NCBI RefSeq assembly: GCF_024679245.1 | Contig: NC_090187.1 | Coordinates: forward strand, 3,303,751 to 3,367,750 | Reading direction: 5' to 3' | Origin: Pseudorasbora parva | Taxonomy: Eukaryota > Chordata > Actinopteri > Cypriniformes > Gobionidae | DNA length: 64,000 bases | Shown here: one piece after another, positions 1 through 11,108 of the stretch | How the letters are laid out: each line of letters starts with the position of its first letter | Numbering within the stretch: position 1 is the stretch's first letter | Position numbers and translations under genes: made by a program | The notes under the pieces: model-generated | The model's input: only the letters and a program-made list of their open reading frames with translations | What the model was told of the DNA's origin: nothing | Database searches by the model: none

Positions 1-628
1 CACTTTACATACCTATTGTACTGTAAGCTTACTGTAAAAAAAACACAAAAAAACAACAACACCTAGACATTGTCTTTTCGCCTATCTGGATCTGGCCAGA
101 GATTTTCATCAACAGCACAGGCAATGTTGTCATTAGCAAGACACCTTGGAAAGAAATGTCTTGACCTCCATCTGGTCACAGGCCTCCTCCTTGTCCTCCT
201 CATTTTACTCTTTCTCTGACTCTTTCCATTGTGCTTGAAGACCGATGAACTCACCTGCTGCTTTTTATAGTGCTTATACACCTGATTGGTGTGTCTACAA
301 TTAAGCACACAAGTGTTTGGACAGCTGATGACTGTGTTGAACCAATTGGTTGGACGGTGCAGTAATTTGATAGTCAGCGCTTTGGTATTGCAAGGAAGTG
401 ACTTCATGATAGATTTTTGTGTGTAATGTATGTTAAGTGTGTTTAGTGTTTTGCAAATCACTGTGTGTAGAGTTTTGCAACAAGTGTGCGGTTGACAATG
501 TGCTTAGTTGTGCAAATATGGGCTGATGTTTTGCTTCTTGAGTGTAAGGTTTTGCTAATAGTGTACTACTTTTAATTTTAGTGTGTAAGCAATCCAAAAA
601 AACTGTAAGTATCCGAGTCCTATTATAG
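1..628 (-). mobile_element. Internally deleted Tc1/mariner-superfamily transposon remnant
   Basis: On the minus strand this stretch holds a TATA-like promoter region, a short transposase start (ATG near 229, basic RRTRRR-type residues) and then directly the transposase C-terminus at 63-170. It looks like a non-autonomous derivative in which the middle of the gene was lost. A/T-rich words resembling TACTGTAAG occur near 20 and near 600, but I could not define clean terminal repeats or a target duplication, so the limits are approximate. Confidence 0.4.
63..461 (-). pseudogene. Transposase remnant: start and C-terminal tail joined
   Basis: This open frame of 132 codons ends with FPRCLANDNIACAVDENLWP followed by a basic tail. 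I recognise that block as the C-terminus of IS630/Tc1-mariner-type DDE transposases that are very common in fish genomes (recollection of the family, not a search). The first ~75 codons read through what looks like the 5' untranslated region of the element, so the real start is more likely the ATG near 229. The catalytic DDE core is absent, so no active enzyme can be made. The alternative is a chance frame, but the match of the last 30 residues makes that unlikely. Confidence 0.5.
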
Positions 629-1023
629 TAGGGGTCCCCAAACTCGGCCCTGGAGGGCGGCTGTCCTGCAGAGTTTAGCTCCAACCCCAATCAAACACAA
701 CTAAACCGGCCAATCAATGCCTTTATAGGACATAGGCTGCATCCGAAACCTGGAAAATGCTGCCTTCGGAGGACATTTCAAGGCAGGACCCTCCGCCTTC
801 CAGAGTTCCTGCTTTGCAAAATCGTTTTGTGAGATGCCTTCATTCATAAAATGCTGCCTTACAAGCCATTGTCTCATAAGGCAGCGAGGCAACGAGTCAG
901 CTGCCTAAGTTTTCGGACACAGCCCTAGTAAGACATTGATTAGCTGGTTCAGGTGTGTTTGATTGGGTTGGAGCTCAACTCTACAGGACAGCGGCCCTCC
1001 AGGACCGAGTCTGGGGACCCCTG
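629..1023. mobile_element. hAT-type MITE with 8-bp target duplication
   Basis: The ends are inverted copies of about 50 bp: TAGGGGTCCCCAAACTCGG at 629 and its complement, ending GGGGACCCCTG, at 1023. The flanks TATTATAG (621-628) and TAATATAG (1024-1031) form an 8-bp target duplication with one mismatch, as expected for hAT transposition. There is no transposase. A second MITE is inserted at 733-927. Confidence 0.8.
733..927. mobile_element. MITE nested inside the hAT MITE
   Basis: Ends TAGGCTGCATCCGAAA and TTTCGGACACAGCCCTA are inverted copies, bounded by TA on both sides. It interrupts the 629-1023 element, so it inserted later. No coding capacity. Confidence 0.65.
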
Positions 1024-1249
1024 TAATATAGGATATGTTAGGGTGTCCACAGAAGAAGATGCAAACTCATTTTTAACTTCATGGATGATACATTTGTAGC
1101 GCCCCCTATTGGTGTAATTTATGGAACTTTGTGTGCGTTCTCAGAATGTCCCTTTGTCTATGTGTGTTACGTTTCGTTAAGCTTGGAAATTGTGTTCAGC
1201 AGATGCGGGTAATCTTGAAAAAAATCTTTTTTAAATCTAGACCTTATGG

Positions 1250-2270
1250 TTCCAACATTATTAGCCAAAACGAAAGTGCTGGTGTACCTTAAGGATCCGT
1301 TCTTTGTCCACTTCTTTTTCTATGCTTCCTCTTGGCCAGATCATCCAACGTCATGGCCTACTCACTAATGAGTAAAAAAAACAGACCATGATTTACTCAC
1401 CCTCAAGTCACCCTAGGTGTATATGACATATGATGTTTTGCACTTCTGCATTCATCAATACGCATGCGTCAAGGCTAGTTATTTTAGTCTATACATTTTA
1501 AATATGAAAAATGGTATTTAAAAATGACCTAGCCAATCAATGCAGTTATAAAGGTTGGAAGAGCCAGGACATTTTTAATATAACTAGTCTCTGATTGTAT
1601 TCATCTGAAAGAAGAATGTCATATACATCTAGAATGACCAGAGGTAGAGTAAATCACTAATTTTTGGGTGAACTAACTCTTTAATCGCTTACAACTAGTT
1701 CAAAACTCAGCTGCTCATGCCCTTACATTTAACAAAAAATCAGCTCACGCCACTCACATCCTTCAACAACTGCACTGGCTTCCTATTGTGGATCATATTC
1801 AGTTTAAACCACTTGTCCAATAGTTTTTAAGGCTTGCCATGGTTTAGCAACTTCATACTTAAGAATTAATACACCCTTGTGTTCCTGCCCGTACTCTTAG
1901 ATCGAGTTCTGCTTGTACTACCCAAGTCCGAACAATCTACTTTTGGTGGTAGGGCATTCAGCATTTCAGCTGCTAATCTTTGGAATCAGCCTCCCCAAAA
2001 CGTCCACGCTGTCTCCTCGCTCCAGACCTTTAAGACTGACCTCAACACTGATTTATTTACAATATGTTTTGTTAACTGATTTTTAACTTTAATTATCAGA
2101 TCCTTACATATTTCAGCTTTTGTCTCGTATGTTTTATGATCTCTGTCTGAGTTTGCCGGACTTTGTTGTTCCCTGATTGTATATCTCTATTATTTGTGTC
2201 ATTTGTCAATATTATGTAAAGTGTCCTTGGTTTCTCTTGAAAGGCACGATATAAATTAAACATTATAGCT
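1250..2270 (+). mobile_element. L2/CR1-type LINE, 3' fragment with decayed reverse transcriptase
   Basis: At 1283-1330 the sequence reads GVP-stop-GSVLCPLLF, a decayed version of the reverse-transcriptase motif GVPQGSVLGPLLF. From 1690 to 2080 it reads like the C-terminus of L2-type LINE proteins (LQLVQNSAAHALTF, then LHWLPI, VPARTLRSSS and a LWNQPP-like end) with several stops and frame breaks. The AT-rich tail at 2220-2268 (CTTGGTTT, then GAAAGGCACGATATAAATT) resembles L2 3' ends. The two coding pieces are separated by the MITE at 1372-1684. It cannot move itself. Confidence 0.7.
1372..1684. mobile_element. MITE inserted in the LINE fragment
   Basis: The left end contains ATTTACTCACCCTCAAGTCA and the right end the inverted version (AGAGTAAATCACTAATTTTT, then GGGTGAACTAACTC). 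This is the fish MITE group whose ends read roughly 'agttagttcacccaaaaat'. A related right half is present at 9128-9285. No coding capacity. Confidence 0.55.
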
Positions 2271-2274
2271 TTTG

Positions 2275-2277
<3 letters not shown>

Positions 2278-2309
<32 letters not shown>
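2278..2309. repeat. (CA)n microsatellite
   Basis: About 15 CA units, directly followed by the first GGGGAC box unit. Confidence 0.9.
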
Positions 2310-2315
<6 letters not shown>

Positions 2316-2317
2316 CT

Positions 2318-2590
2318 ATATTACCAAGAGGGGACTATCACTCTACACTATCCAAGAGGGGACCTGTGTTTCTAGTCATTTTGAAGAAACAAAAATCACA
2401 TACAAAATTTTCTTTTAAGGTCCTTATTCATAATATAACTTCAAATAAGCATTTTTTATTTTTTTAAAAATATGCCAAGAGGGGACCTGAACGATGTCTA
2501 CCTATCCAACAGGGGACCTCCATAGACTCTAATGGAGCTGTGTGTGTGTGTGTGTGACCGATGTCTACCTATCCAACAGGGGACCTCCAT
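2318..2590. repeat. Cluster of GGGGAC boxes related to the satellite core
   Basis: Contains CCAAGAGGGGAC-type words near 2323, 2349 and 2475, and two near-identical ~66-bp tandem units each with CTATCCAACAGGGGACCT (2502-2519 and 2569-2586) followed by TCCAT and a (TG)n run. The word differs by one base from the core of the large satellite arrays (CTATCTAACAGGGGACCT). It lies here in the orientation opposite to the adjacent array. Confidence 0.7.
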
Positions 2591-2649
2591 TAGTCTGCAG
2601 TGGAGCTGTGTGTGAATGTGAAGTGAGCTGGCAGTCAAGTCTGTCTTCA

Positions 2650-2669
2650 TTATATATATATATATATAT
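2650..2669. repeat. (TA)n microsatellite
   Basis: Ten TA units. Confidence 0.9.
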
Positions 2670-3189
2670 GCCATCTCCACCATTACATGTCTTTACAAAT
2701 AAATAACATAAATGCAGTTAAGCTTCGTACAGACTATATAATGTGTCAAGTAATAATATGTCTTTTTATAATAACTGTGTTCTTTTGAATGTACTGAGAA
2801 GTATTTATTTGTAACCTAAAATATACTTTAATACTTTAATTTATTTTTAAATATATTTATTACACAGTCGCAATAAAGTTACAAGATGTAACATCAAGTA
2901 ACACACTACACTTAGTTAGTCCACAAGTCTTCTTGTGCTTTAGTATGTTAGTCAACACATTAAAATAAGTTAACTTGTTTACACAGGCATCTGGTATCAC
3001 AATAGGCACACACACACACACACAAACACAATATACCTTAGACATAATACCTAATACATTACAGAAAAGTCATTTCTTTAAGAAATTCATTCTCTGTTGT
3101 GTCTTCATAATTACAGTATATGATCAGTCCACATCTCTCATTTAAGATTATTGTCAGGTACACCAATGCATTTACATTATTGAATATTA
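2670..3189. other. No gene seen
   Basis: AT-rich single-copy-looking DNA with a short (CA)n run near 3005-3025. I see no exon or transposon end. Confidence 0.5.
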
Positions 3190-6100
3190 CAGGTCATTAT
3201 TGAATAGTGATTACGTTACACACACACTGACTCAGGTCCCCTGTTAGATAGTAAATCACGACGCCTGTGTGTTTGCTGTGACATTTCTTATCATCACAAA
3301 CACACTGTAAAGATTTAGAGTTTTTACAGCAATACCTGAGTTTAAAGGGTTAAATCAAGCAGAAATATCTCTCTAATGTATTAATTGCAGGTCATTATTG
3401 AATAGTGATTATGTTACACACACACACTGACTCAGGTCCCCTGTTAGATAGTAAATCACGACACCTGTGTGTTTGCTGTGACATTTCTTATCATCACAAA
3501 CACACTGCAAAGATTTAGAGTTTTTACAGCAATACCTGAGTTTAAAGGGTTAAATCAAGCAGAAATAGCTCTGTAATGTATTAAATGCAGGTCATTATTG
3601 AATAGTGATTACGTTACACACACACTGACTCAGGTCCCCTGTTAGATAGTAAATCACGATGCCTGTGTGTTTGCTGTGACATTTCTTATCATCACAAACA
3701 CACTGCAAAGATTTAGAGTTTTTACAGCAATACCTGAGTTTAAAGGGTTAAATCAAGCAGAAATAGCTCTGTAATGTATTAAATGCAGGTCATTATTGAA
3801 TAGTGATTACGTTACACACACACTGACTCAGGTCCCCTGTTAGATAGTAAATCACGACGCCTGTGTGTTTGCTGTGACATTTCTTATAATCACAAACACA
3901 CTGCAAAGATTTAGAGTTTTTACAACAATACTTGAGTTTAAAGGGTTAAATCAAGCAGAAATAGCTCTCTAATGTATTAATTGCCGGTCATTATTGAATA
4001 GTGATTATGTTACACACACACTCACTCAGGTCCCCTGTTAGATAGTAAATCACGACGCCTGTGTGTTTGCTGTGACATTTCTTATAATCACAAACACACT
4101 GCAAAGATTTAGAGGTTTTACAGCAATACCTGAGTTTAAAGGGTTAAATCAAGCAGAAATAGCTCTCTAATGTATTAAATGCAGGTCATTATTGAATAGT
4201 GATTATGTTACACACACACTGACTCAGGTCCCCTGTTAGATAGTAAATCACGACGCCTGTGTGTTTGCTGTGACATTTCTTATCATCACAAACACACTGT
4301 AAAGATTTAGAGTTTTTATAGCAATACCTGAGTTTAAAGGGTTAAATCAAGCAGAAATATCTCTCTAATGTATTAATTGCAGGTCATTATTGAATAGTGA
4401 TTACGTTACACACACACACTGACTCAGGTCCCCTGTTAGATAGTAAATCACGACGCCTGTGTGTTTGCTGTGACATCTCTTATCATCACAAACACACTGT
4501 AAAGATTTAGAGTTTTTACAGCAATACCTGAGTTTAAAGGGTTAAATCAAGCAGAAATATCTCTCTAATGTATTCATGGCAGGTCATTATTGAATAGTGA
4601 TTACGTTACACACACACACTGACTCAGGTCCCCTGTTAGATAGTAAATCACGACGCCTGTGTGTTTGCTGTGACATCTCTTATCATCACAAACACACTGT
4701 AAAGATTTAGAGTTTTTACAGCAATACCTGAGTTTAAAGGGTTAAATCAAGCAGAAATATCTCTCTAATGTATTCATGGCAGGTCATTATTGAATAGTGA
4801 TTGTTACACACACTCACTCAGGTCCCCTGTTAGATAGTAAATCACGACACCTGTGTGTTTGCTGTGACATTTCTTATAATCACAAACACACTGCAAAGAT
4901 TTAGAGGTTTTACAGCAATACCTGAGTTTAAAGGGTTAAATCAAGCAGAAATAGCTCTCTAATGTATTAAATGCAGGTCATTATTGAATAGTGATTATGT
5001 TACACACACACTGACTCAGGTCCCCTGTTAGATAGTAAATCACGACGCCTGTGTGTTTGCTGTGACATTTCTTATCATCACAAACACACTGTAAAGATTT
5101 AGAGTTTTTACAGCAATACCTGAGTTTAAAGGGTTAAATCAAGCAGAAATAGCTCTCTAATGTATTAATTGCAGGTCATTATTGAATAGTGATTACGTTA
5201 CACACACACACTGACTCAGGTCCCCTGTTAGATAGTAAATCACGACGCCTGTGTGTTTGCTGTGACATCTCTTATCATCACAAACACACTGTAAAGATTT
5301 AGAGTTTTTACAGCAATACCTGAGTTTAAAGGGTTAAATCAAGCAGAAATAGCTCTCTAATGTATTAATTGCAGGTCATTATTGAATAGTGATTACGTTA
5401 CACACACACACTGACTCAGGTCCCCTGTTAGATAGTAAATCACGACACCTGTGTGTTTGCTGTGACATTTCTTATCATCACAAACACACTGTAAAGATTT
5501 AGAGTTTTTACAGCAATACCTGAGTTTAAAGGGTTAAATCAAGCAGAAATAGCTCTCTAATGTATTAATTGCAGGTCATTATTGAATAGTGATTATGTTA
5601 CACACACACACTGACTCAGGTCCCCTGTTAGATAGTAAATCACGACGCCTGTGTGTTTGCTGTGACATTTCTTATCACCAAAAACACACTGCAAAGATTT
5701 AGAGTTTTTACAGCAATACCTGAGTTTAAAGGGTTAAATCAAGCAGAAATAGCTCTCTAATGTATTAATTGCAGGTCTTTATTGAATAGTGATTACGTTG
5801 CACACACACTGACTCAGGTCCCCTGTTAGATAGTAAATCACGACGCCTGTGTGTTTGCTGTGACATTTCTTATCATCACAAACACACTGTAAAGATTTAG
5901 AGTTTTTACAGCAATACCTGAGTTTAAAGGGTTAAATCAAGCAGAAATAGCTCTCTAATGTATTAATTGCAGGTCATTATTGAATAGTGATTATGTTACA
6001 CACACACACTGACTCAGGTCCCCTGTTAGATAGTAAATCACGACGCCTGTGTGTTTGCTGTGACATTTCTTATCATCATAAACACACTGTAAAGATTTAG

Positions 6101-6853
6101 AGTTTTTACAGCAATACCTGAGTTTAAAGGGTTAAATCAAGCAGAAATAGCTCTCTAATGTATTAAATGCAGGTCATTATTGAATAGTGATTACGTTACA
6201 CACACACTGACTCAGGTCCCCTGTTAGATAGTAAATCACGACGCCTGTGTGTTTGCTGTGACATTTCTTATCATCATAAACACACTGTAAAGATTTAGAG
6301 TTTCTACAGCAATACCTGAGTTTAAAGGGTTAAATCAAGCAGAAATAGCTCTCTAATGTATTAATTGCAGGTCATTATTGAATAGTGATTATGTTACGTT
6401 ACACACACACTGACTCAGGTCCCCTGTTAGATAGTAAATCACGACGCCTGTGTGTTTGCTGTGACATTTCTTATCATCACAAACACACTGTAAAGATTTA
6501 GAGTTTTTACAGCAATACCTGAGTTTAAAGGGTTAAATCAAGCAGAAATAGCTCTCTAATGTATTAATTGCAGGTCATTATTGAATAGTGAATATGTTAC
6601 ACACACACTGACTCAGGTCCCCTGTTAGATAGTAAATCACGACGCCTGTGTGTTTGCTGTGACATTTCTTATCATCACAAACACACTGCAAAGATTTAGA
6701 GGTTTTACAGCAATACCTGAGTTTAAAGGGTTAAATCAAGCAGAAATAGCTCTCTAATGTATTAATTGCAGGTCATTATTGAATAGTGATTACGTTACAC
6801 ACACACTGACTCAGGTCCCCTGTTAGATAGTAAATCACGACGCCTGTGTGTTT
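3190..6853 (+). repeat. Satellite array 1, ~198-bp units, about 19 copies
   Basis: Head-to-tail units of about 198 bp. Each carries, in order, GGTCATTATTGAATAGTGAT, a short (AC)n run, CTGACTCAGGTCCCCTGTTA, ATCACGACGCCTGTGTG, TGACATTTCTTATCATCAC and GAGTTTAAAGGGTTAAATC. The box AGGTCCCCTGTTAGATAG recurs about every 199 bp from 3235 to 6815. Units differ by a few substitutions and by the length of the AC run. Neighbouring copies near 4400-4780 are almost identical (shared ATCTCTTATC and TATTCATGGC variants), a sign of recent local homogenisation. No open frame is conserved. The array ends at 6853, where the unit breaks inside CCTGTGTGTTT. Confidence 0.95.
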
Positions 6854-7262
6854 CTCTCCTCAACCCCCACAACCCCCCACTCACAATTTACATTTCAATA
6901 AGGGAGACTTGAAAAACCAGTTTGTGAACCACAGGCCAATAGAGCTCAATATACCAATGTGGCAGAACCCTTCTCAAATAAACTAGAGAAGATGCTGGGA
7001 TTTGCCCTGCCAAATTAAACTAAATTACATTTTTTACAATCGCTAGGCCACATTTCTCAATACTTTGGTCATTTTCAAAATCCTTCACACAGTTCTCCAA
7101 ACCAACTTTCTGCTTCACAGCAGTTATTTCACATTCAAAATCCACAAAAACCAACAAAACGCTTAATTCATGTCTCAAATCAAGTGCCAATGATCCACAG
7201 TTTAGCTTGCACAGACTGAAGTTGTGATCACTGTGTGAAGAGTTGAAAAAGTTGAAAAAGTG
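6842..7262. repeat. Left arm of ~410-bp inverted repeat
   Basis: Nearly matches the complement of 11109-11513, including the exact junction with the satellite (GTGTGTTTCTCTCCTCAACC). Small differences are present (for example GAGTTGAAAAAGTTGAAAAAG here against GAGTTTTGAAAAAG there), so the two arms are not a single sequence read twice. The arm is also the left end of the element at 6858-8060. Confidence 0.9.
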
Positions 7263-8060
7263 TTTATTATTGAGAAATGTTTTGTAAAAGAACATTTTAT
7301 ATCACAGCTTAACTGTGGATCAACATTGCTTTAGCAAAAAATGCATTCAATGGCAACATCTTTCAATTTACCTGAAATCTTTTCTCACTTTGACACAAAC
7401 ACAATCAGATCTTTGTTCTACAGGCCAATTTGCACATCCTGACATGCTGTTTTCCAAAGTGTTAAACTTATGGACAAAACAATAACTTAATACAAAACTG
7501 AATGAGACAGCAATTTACAACATGTATACAGTAATACTGTAATGCAATTTATACTGCTAAAAAAATCAAACACTATCAAAACAACTTTGATGAAACTGAA
7601 CACCAACACAAGTGTTAGGCCATTACCATCCATTCAACAGAGGAAACTTAGGAATAATGTTGTACTGTACTGTAAGCATGCAGTGAATTATAAGCAGCAG
7701 AGAGTGTCATTCTAGTTTTGTAAAGACATTTTAATTGTATAATGTTCCTGATGTTAGTGTTGGATAAACCTGTGCTGCCAGTGCTCTGGAAGAATGAGTT
7801 GATTTGTAAAAGTAAAATGAACTGCTGTGAAGCTGAAAGTTGGTTAGCAAATTTATAAACTCCTCACTCAGTTCTCCTAAATATTGGGAAATATGTCCTA
7901 GCGATTGTAATTTCATTTCATCATGTAATTTCAATTTATTTTTGGCAGTGTATTTGGTCTAGGACACAGGTAACAGTAGTGAGGTTCTGTGTCTCACCTG
8001 TGAGAGTCTTCATGCATTGAAATGTAAATTACTGGTGGGGGGTTGAGCAGCAAACTCAAC
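6858..8060. mobile_element. Transposon-like element A, AACCCCCCAC termini
   Basis: Left terminus AACCCCCCACTCACAATTTA, then CATTTCAAT; right terminus near 8015-8050 is the diverged complement (ATTGAAATGTAAATT, then TGGTGGGGGGTT). Subterminal regions are also inverted copies (CCTAGCGATTGTAA with GAAAGTTGG at both ends). A diverged minus-strand frame covers 7020-7295, without a recognisable transposase motif. The interior is AT-rich. It is best read as a non-autonomous DNA element. Its superfamily is not clear because no target duplication could be defined at the satellite junction. Confidence 0.5.
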
Positions 8061-8220
8061 ACACACACTATTCTCTATTTCAATTTCAAGAGCACATCTA
8101 AACCACTAGCCCAAACACATTACAAGTGAAAGCACAAATAAATACAAAAGATATGATACACATGAAATAAACAGTGCTTTTCAGGACGGTCTGTCAGTAG
8201 TTGTAATATAACACTGTATT

Positions 8221-8271
8221 GTCCTCACTGTAAAAAAAATAAAAAAAAAAAAAAAAAAAAAAAAATAAAAA

Positions 8272-8345
<74 letters not shown>
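8221..8345. repeat. A-rich tract followed by (AT)n
   Basis: About 55 bp of nearly pure A, then about 26 AT units to 8342. Confidence 0.9.
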
Positions 8346-8347
<2 letters not shown>

Positions 8348-9127
8348 AGTTAATAATTTTTTTTTAATTTTAAAGTTACTTTTTCTCAAAGTGTATGTTC
8401 ACTTAACTGAACCTACTATGACATAAGCAACTATGTTTACTGGGATACTTCCTATTTTTTTTTAAATAATTTTGTATTAATTTTAGCATTTTAGTTTAGC
8501 ATTCGTGGACTGTCAGAGATCCAGCTTTTGGGGCGTGTGCTTTAGGTGTTCACCCATATAGCACGTGAGTAATGAAGAGCCTTCTGAAGCAAAGTGGCAC
8601 GTTTGTGTAAGAACAATGTCCATATTTTAAACTTTATAGACTAAACAAACTATTTTTATTGAAAGAAATTGTGTTTTAGTGTTATTATGAAAAGAGTAAC
8701 CCCTGACGCTAAGTTTTGTTTAGCTCTATCTTCTCTCTTCTGCGTTTGTCAGTGCACATACGTCAAGGATTCATGGGTGAAGAAGGGTTACTCTTTAAAG
8801 TACAACTCCGGTGAGAAATGACCCTAGGGGTAATTAATAGATGGTTACCGAGTAGATCGTTCTCTGGGATGCGTTTTCATGGAAATCAAGTGTAAAGAGT
8901 TTTATCTCTAAAAACAGATTTGAGTGACGAACGCTGTGCTAAGTGATGAACTGTGACTTGGAATCTCATATGGGCCATTGTTTCCGGAAGAAAGCACTGA
9001 ACGCAGTAGAGAAAAAAAAAAGAAAAAAAAGTCCATGTAATTAGATTTCACAAACTTAATTCCTATCGATCAGCTCACTTAGCACAACGTTCGTGGCTCG
9101 ACACTTTTATGGACCGACAAGGCACTG
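8346..9127. other. No gene seen
   Basis: AT-rich DNA without recognisable exon, RNA gene or transposon terminus. Parts may belong to the MITE whose right half follows. Confidence 0.45.
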
Positions 9128-9285
9128 GCATTTTAAAGCTGGGAAGAGCCAGGACTTTTTTAATATAAATTTAAATAACTCAGATTTTATTCATTTGAAA
9201 AAAGAATGTTATATACACTTGGGATGACTTGAGGGTGAGTAAATCATGGGCTAATTTTCATTTGTAGGTGAACTAACTGCTGTAA
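9128..9285. mobile_element. MITE fragment, same family as 1372-1684
   Basis: Shares GGGAAGAGCCAGGAC, the ATTCATTTGAAAAAAGAATG-type block, GTTATATACA and the TGAGGGTGAGTAAATCATG end with the insertion in the LINE at 1372-1684. Only the right half is recognisable. Confidence 0.5.
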
Positions 9286-9371
9286 ACTGGGCCCACAAAC
9301 ACAGTAGATCCACACAACCCCCCACACAATTTACATTTTAATAATAATAAATAAGGGAAGACTTGAAAACC

Positions 9372-10622
9372 TAGGGCCCTATAATTTCCGCGATCACGGA
9401 ATCGCGGACGGAATCGCGGAATTGGCATATTAACGCGGAATCTGCATATAAACGCGGAATCTGGTGTTAACGCAGATTTCCCCGGAATTTTACATATTTG
9501 TAATGAAATTCTGTGTCGTGTGGGTTAAGAACGTATGTCTGAGGAAAGTGCAGACCGGGGGAAGCAAACCTTCGCGACACAACCCCTCCCATCATTTCAG
9601 CTCGCCCTTCAAAACAATGAAAGTATGGCGAAGTTGGTCTCCACGGCTCTGCTTTCGGCAGCGAAAAAGTTAAGAAACTCGACGCTAACGGCGGTTTCAC
9701 ACTGCACGCGCAGGCGGCGCAGAAGCTTTGCGTATGGAGAGCGTGAGCCGCGCTCGTGTATTGCACAGACAGACAAATATTGTCCATTCTGTCAGATTTT
9801 CCGGTGTTCTGCTCGACCCCTGTCATCTCGTGCTTTGATTTATAATGTGCACATTAGGCAGCAATGCATATCTGCTGCAAATGCGACCGTTTTCCCCTCT
9901 GTTAGTCTGTTCCAAACATGCATTTAACATGCTGTATATGGCTAGTTTACATGATAAGTAACCTTAAAGTTAAAATTAAGCATCTAGTTTTAATAATTTA
10001 AAGGGGCCTTTGAAGTTGGGGAAAAAAACTTCTGGCAGTGTTGTGTTTTCGTGTATTTTTATTTTTCACAGCTCTGGATTTCATAATGGTGATTGTTAAA
10101 CACACAGAACAATTCACTACATGATTTCATGGTGAAATGTGTTTTTTTTAATGTTAATTTTCAAATTTAAATGTTTTACTTAATAGTACTGTAAAATATG
10201 ATTCTTATGATTTTTTTTTTTTTTTTAGTTCTTTTTAAAAAAAAAATACTTGAAAGAAAAAGCTAATGGAGCACTTTCATTTTAACTTATATAAACTATT
10301 ATAATTTATTTTACCGGAAAGTTTAAAGCTAATAACCATTAATATTTGAAGTATTTGAAGTGCAGTGTTATGTCAAATATCATATTTGTCCTAAAAAGTA
10401 AATGTGATGTTTGTTACCTCGATAAATGTAAGGTCATTCCTATTTTTTGTTTTATGTTGTATTATATTAACATTAAAAGCAAACTCTTTTTTCACCAAAA
10501 TTACAGTAAAGGGTAAAAAACTGAATTACCAAACATTTTAACGGAAAAAAAGGAATCTGCAAAAATTAAAACGGAAAAAACGGAATTTGGGAAAAAATAA
10601 AAATTGATTTTATAGGGCCCTA
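9372..10622. mobile_element. Nested DNA element with TAGGGCCCTATAA ends
   Basis: Ends TAGGGCCCTATAATTT at 9372 and TTTTATAGGGCCCTA to 10622 are inverted copies, and the outermost word GGGCCC is itself a palindrome. It is flanked by AAAACC on both sides (possible 6-bp target duplication) and interrupts element B. The left subterminal region repeats GCGGAAT words (CACGGAATCGCGGACGG, AACGCGGAATCTG twice); the right has AACGGAAAAAA twice. A 130-codon frame at 9535-9927 has no domain I recognise. Superfamily not assigned. Confidence 0.7.
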
Positions 10623-10801
10623 AAAACCCAGTTTGTGAACCAAAGGCCAACCTAGAGGAAAGGAAAATCAAACCTGAGATCTCCTTCTCAACTCACATCT
10701 TTCTCCTAGACAGAAATGAGATCAAGTGAACATCAAATTGAGACATAAGGCTAAGTCTCCTGCTTCTCACATGTTTATCCTGAGACAAAAAATGACATTC
10801 T

Positions 10802-11095
10802 CTCATGTTTATCTCCACTAAAGTTTCATAAGAGATCTCAACAACATCACATACTATGCTCTGATTTGTCTCCTTGGCTAGAGAGACTGTATTGCTCATA
10901 TGCGTCTCCTCTAAAGTTTCAGAAGGGATCTCAACAGTATCGCATGCTGTGCTCAGACTTTTTTCTTCAGCTAGATACTCTGGAACTCTCACTTTTGTCA
11001 CCTCTAAAAAGTTTCATAAAAGATCTCAATAACATCACACACTGTGCTCAGAATATTCTCCTTAGTCAAAGTCTCTGGCACTCTCAAATTTGTCA
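10802..11095. repeat. Three-copy ~94-bp minisatellite with an open minus-strand frame
   Basis: AAAGTTTC recurs at 10820, 10913 and 11008, each followed by GATCTCAA-CA-ATC-CA and TGTGCTC/ATGCTC words. On the minus strand two units read through in one frame with a 31-residue period (TVEIPSETLEETHM against VVEISYETLVEINM). The period is 93 bp between the first two units and 95 bp to the third, so the frame breaks there. No known domain recognised. Confidence 0.6.
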
Positions 11096-11108
11096 AACAA
11101 ATGTTGGT

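Noticed and set aside
9535..9927. Frame of 130 codons in the GGGCCC element, possibly a transposase start
   Set aside because: No DNA-binding or catalytic motif visible, and the opposite strand is also open over most of it.
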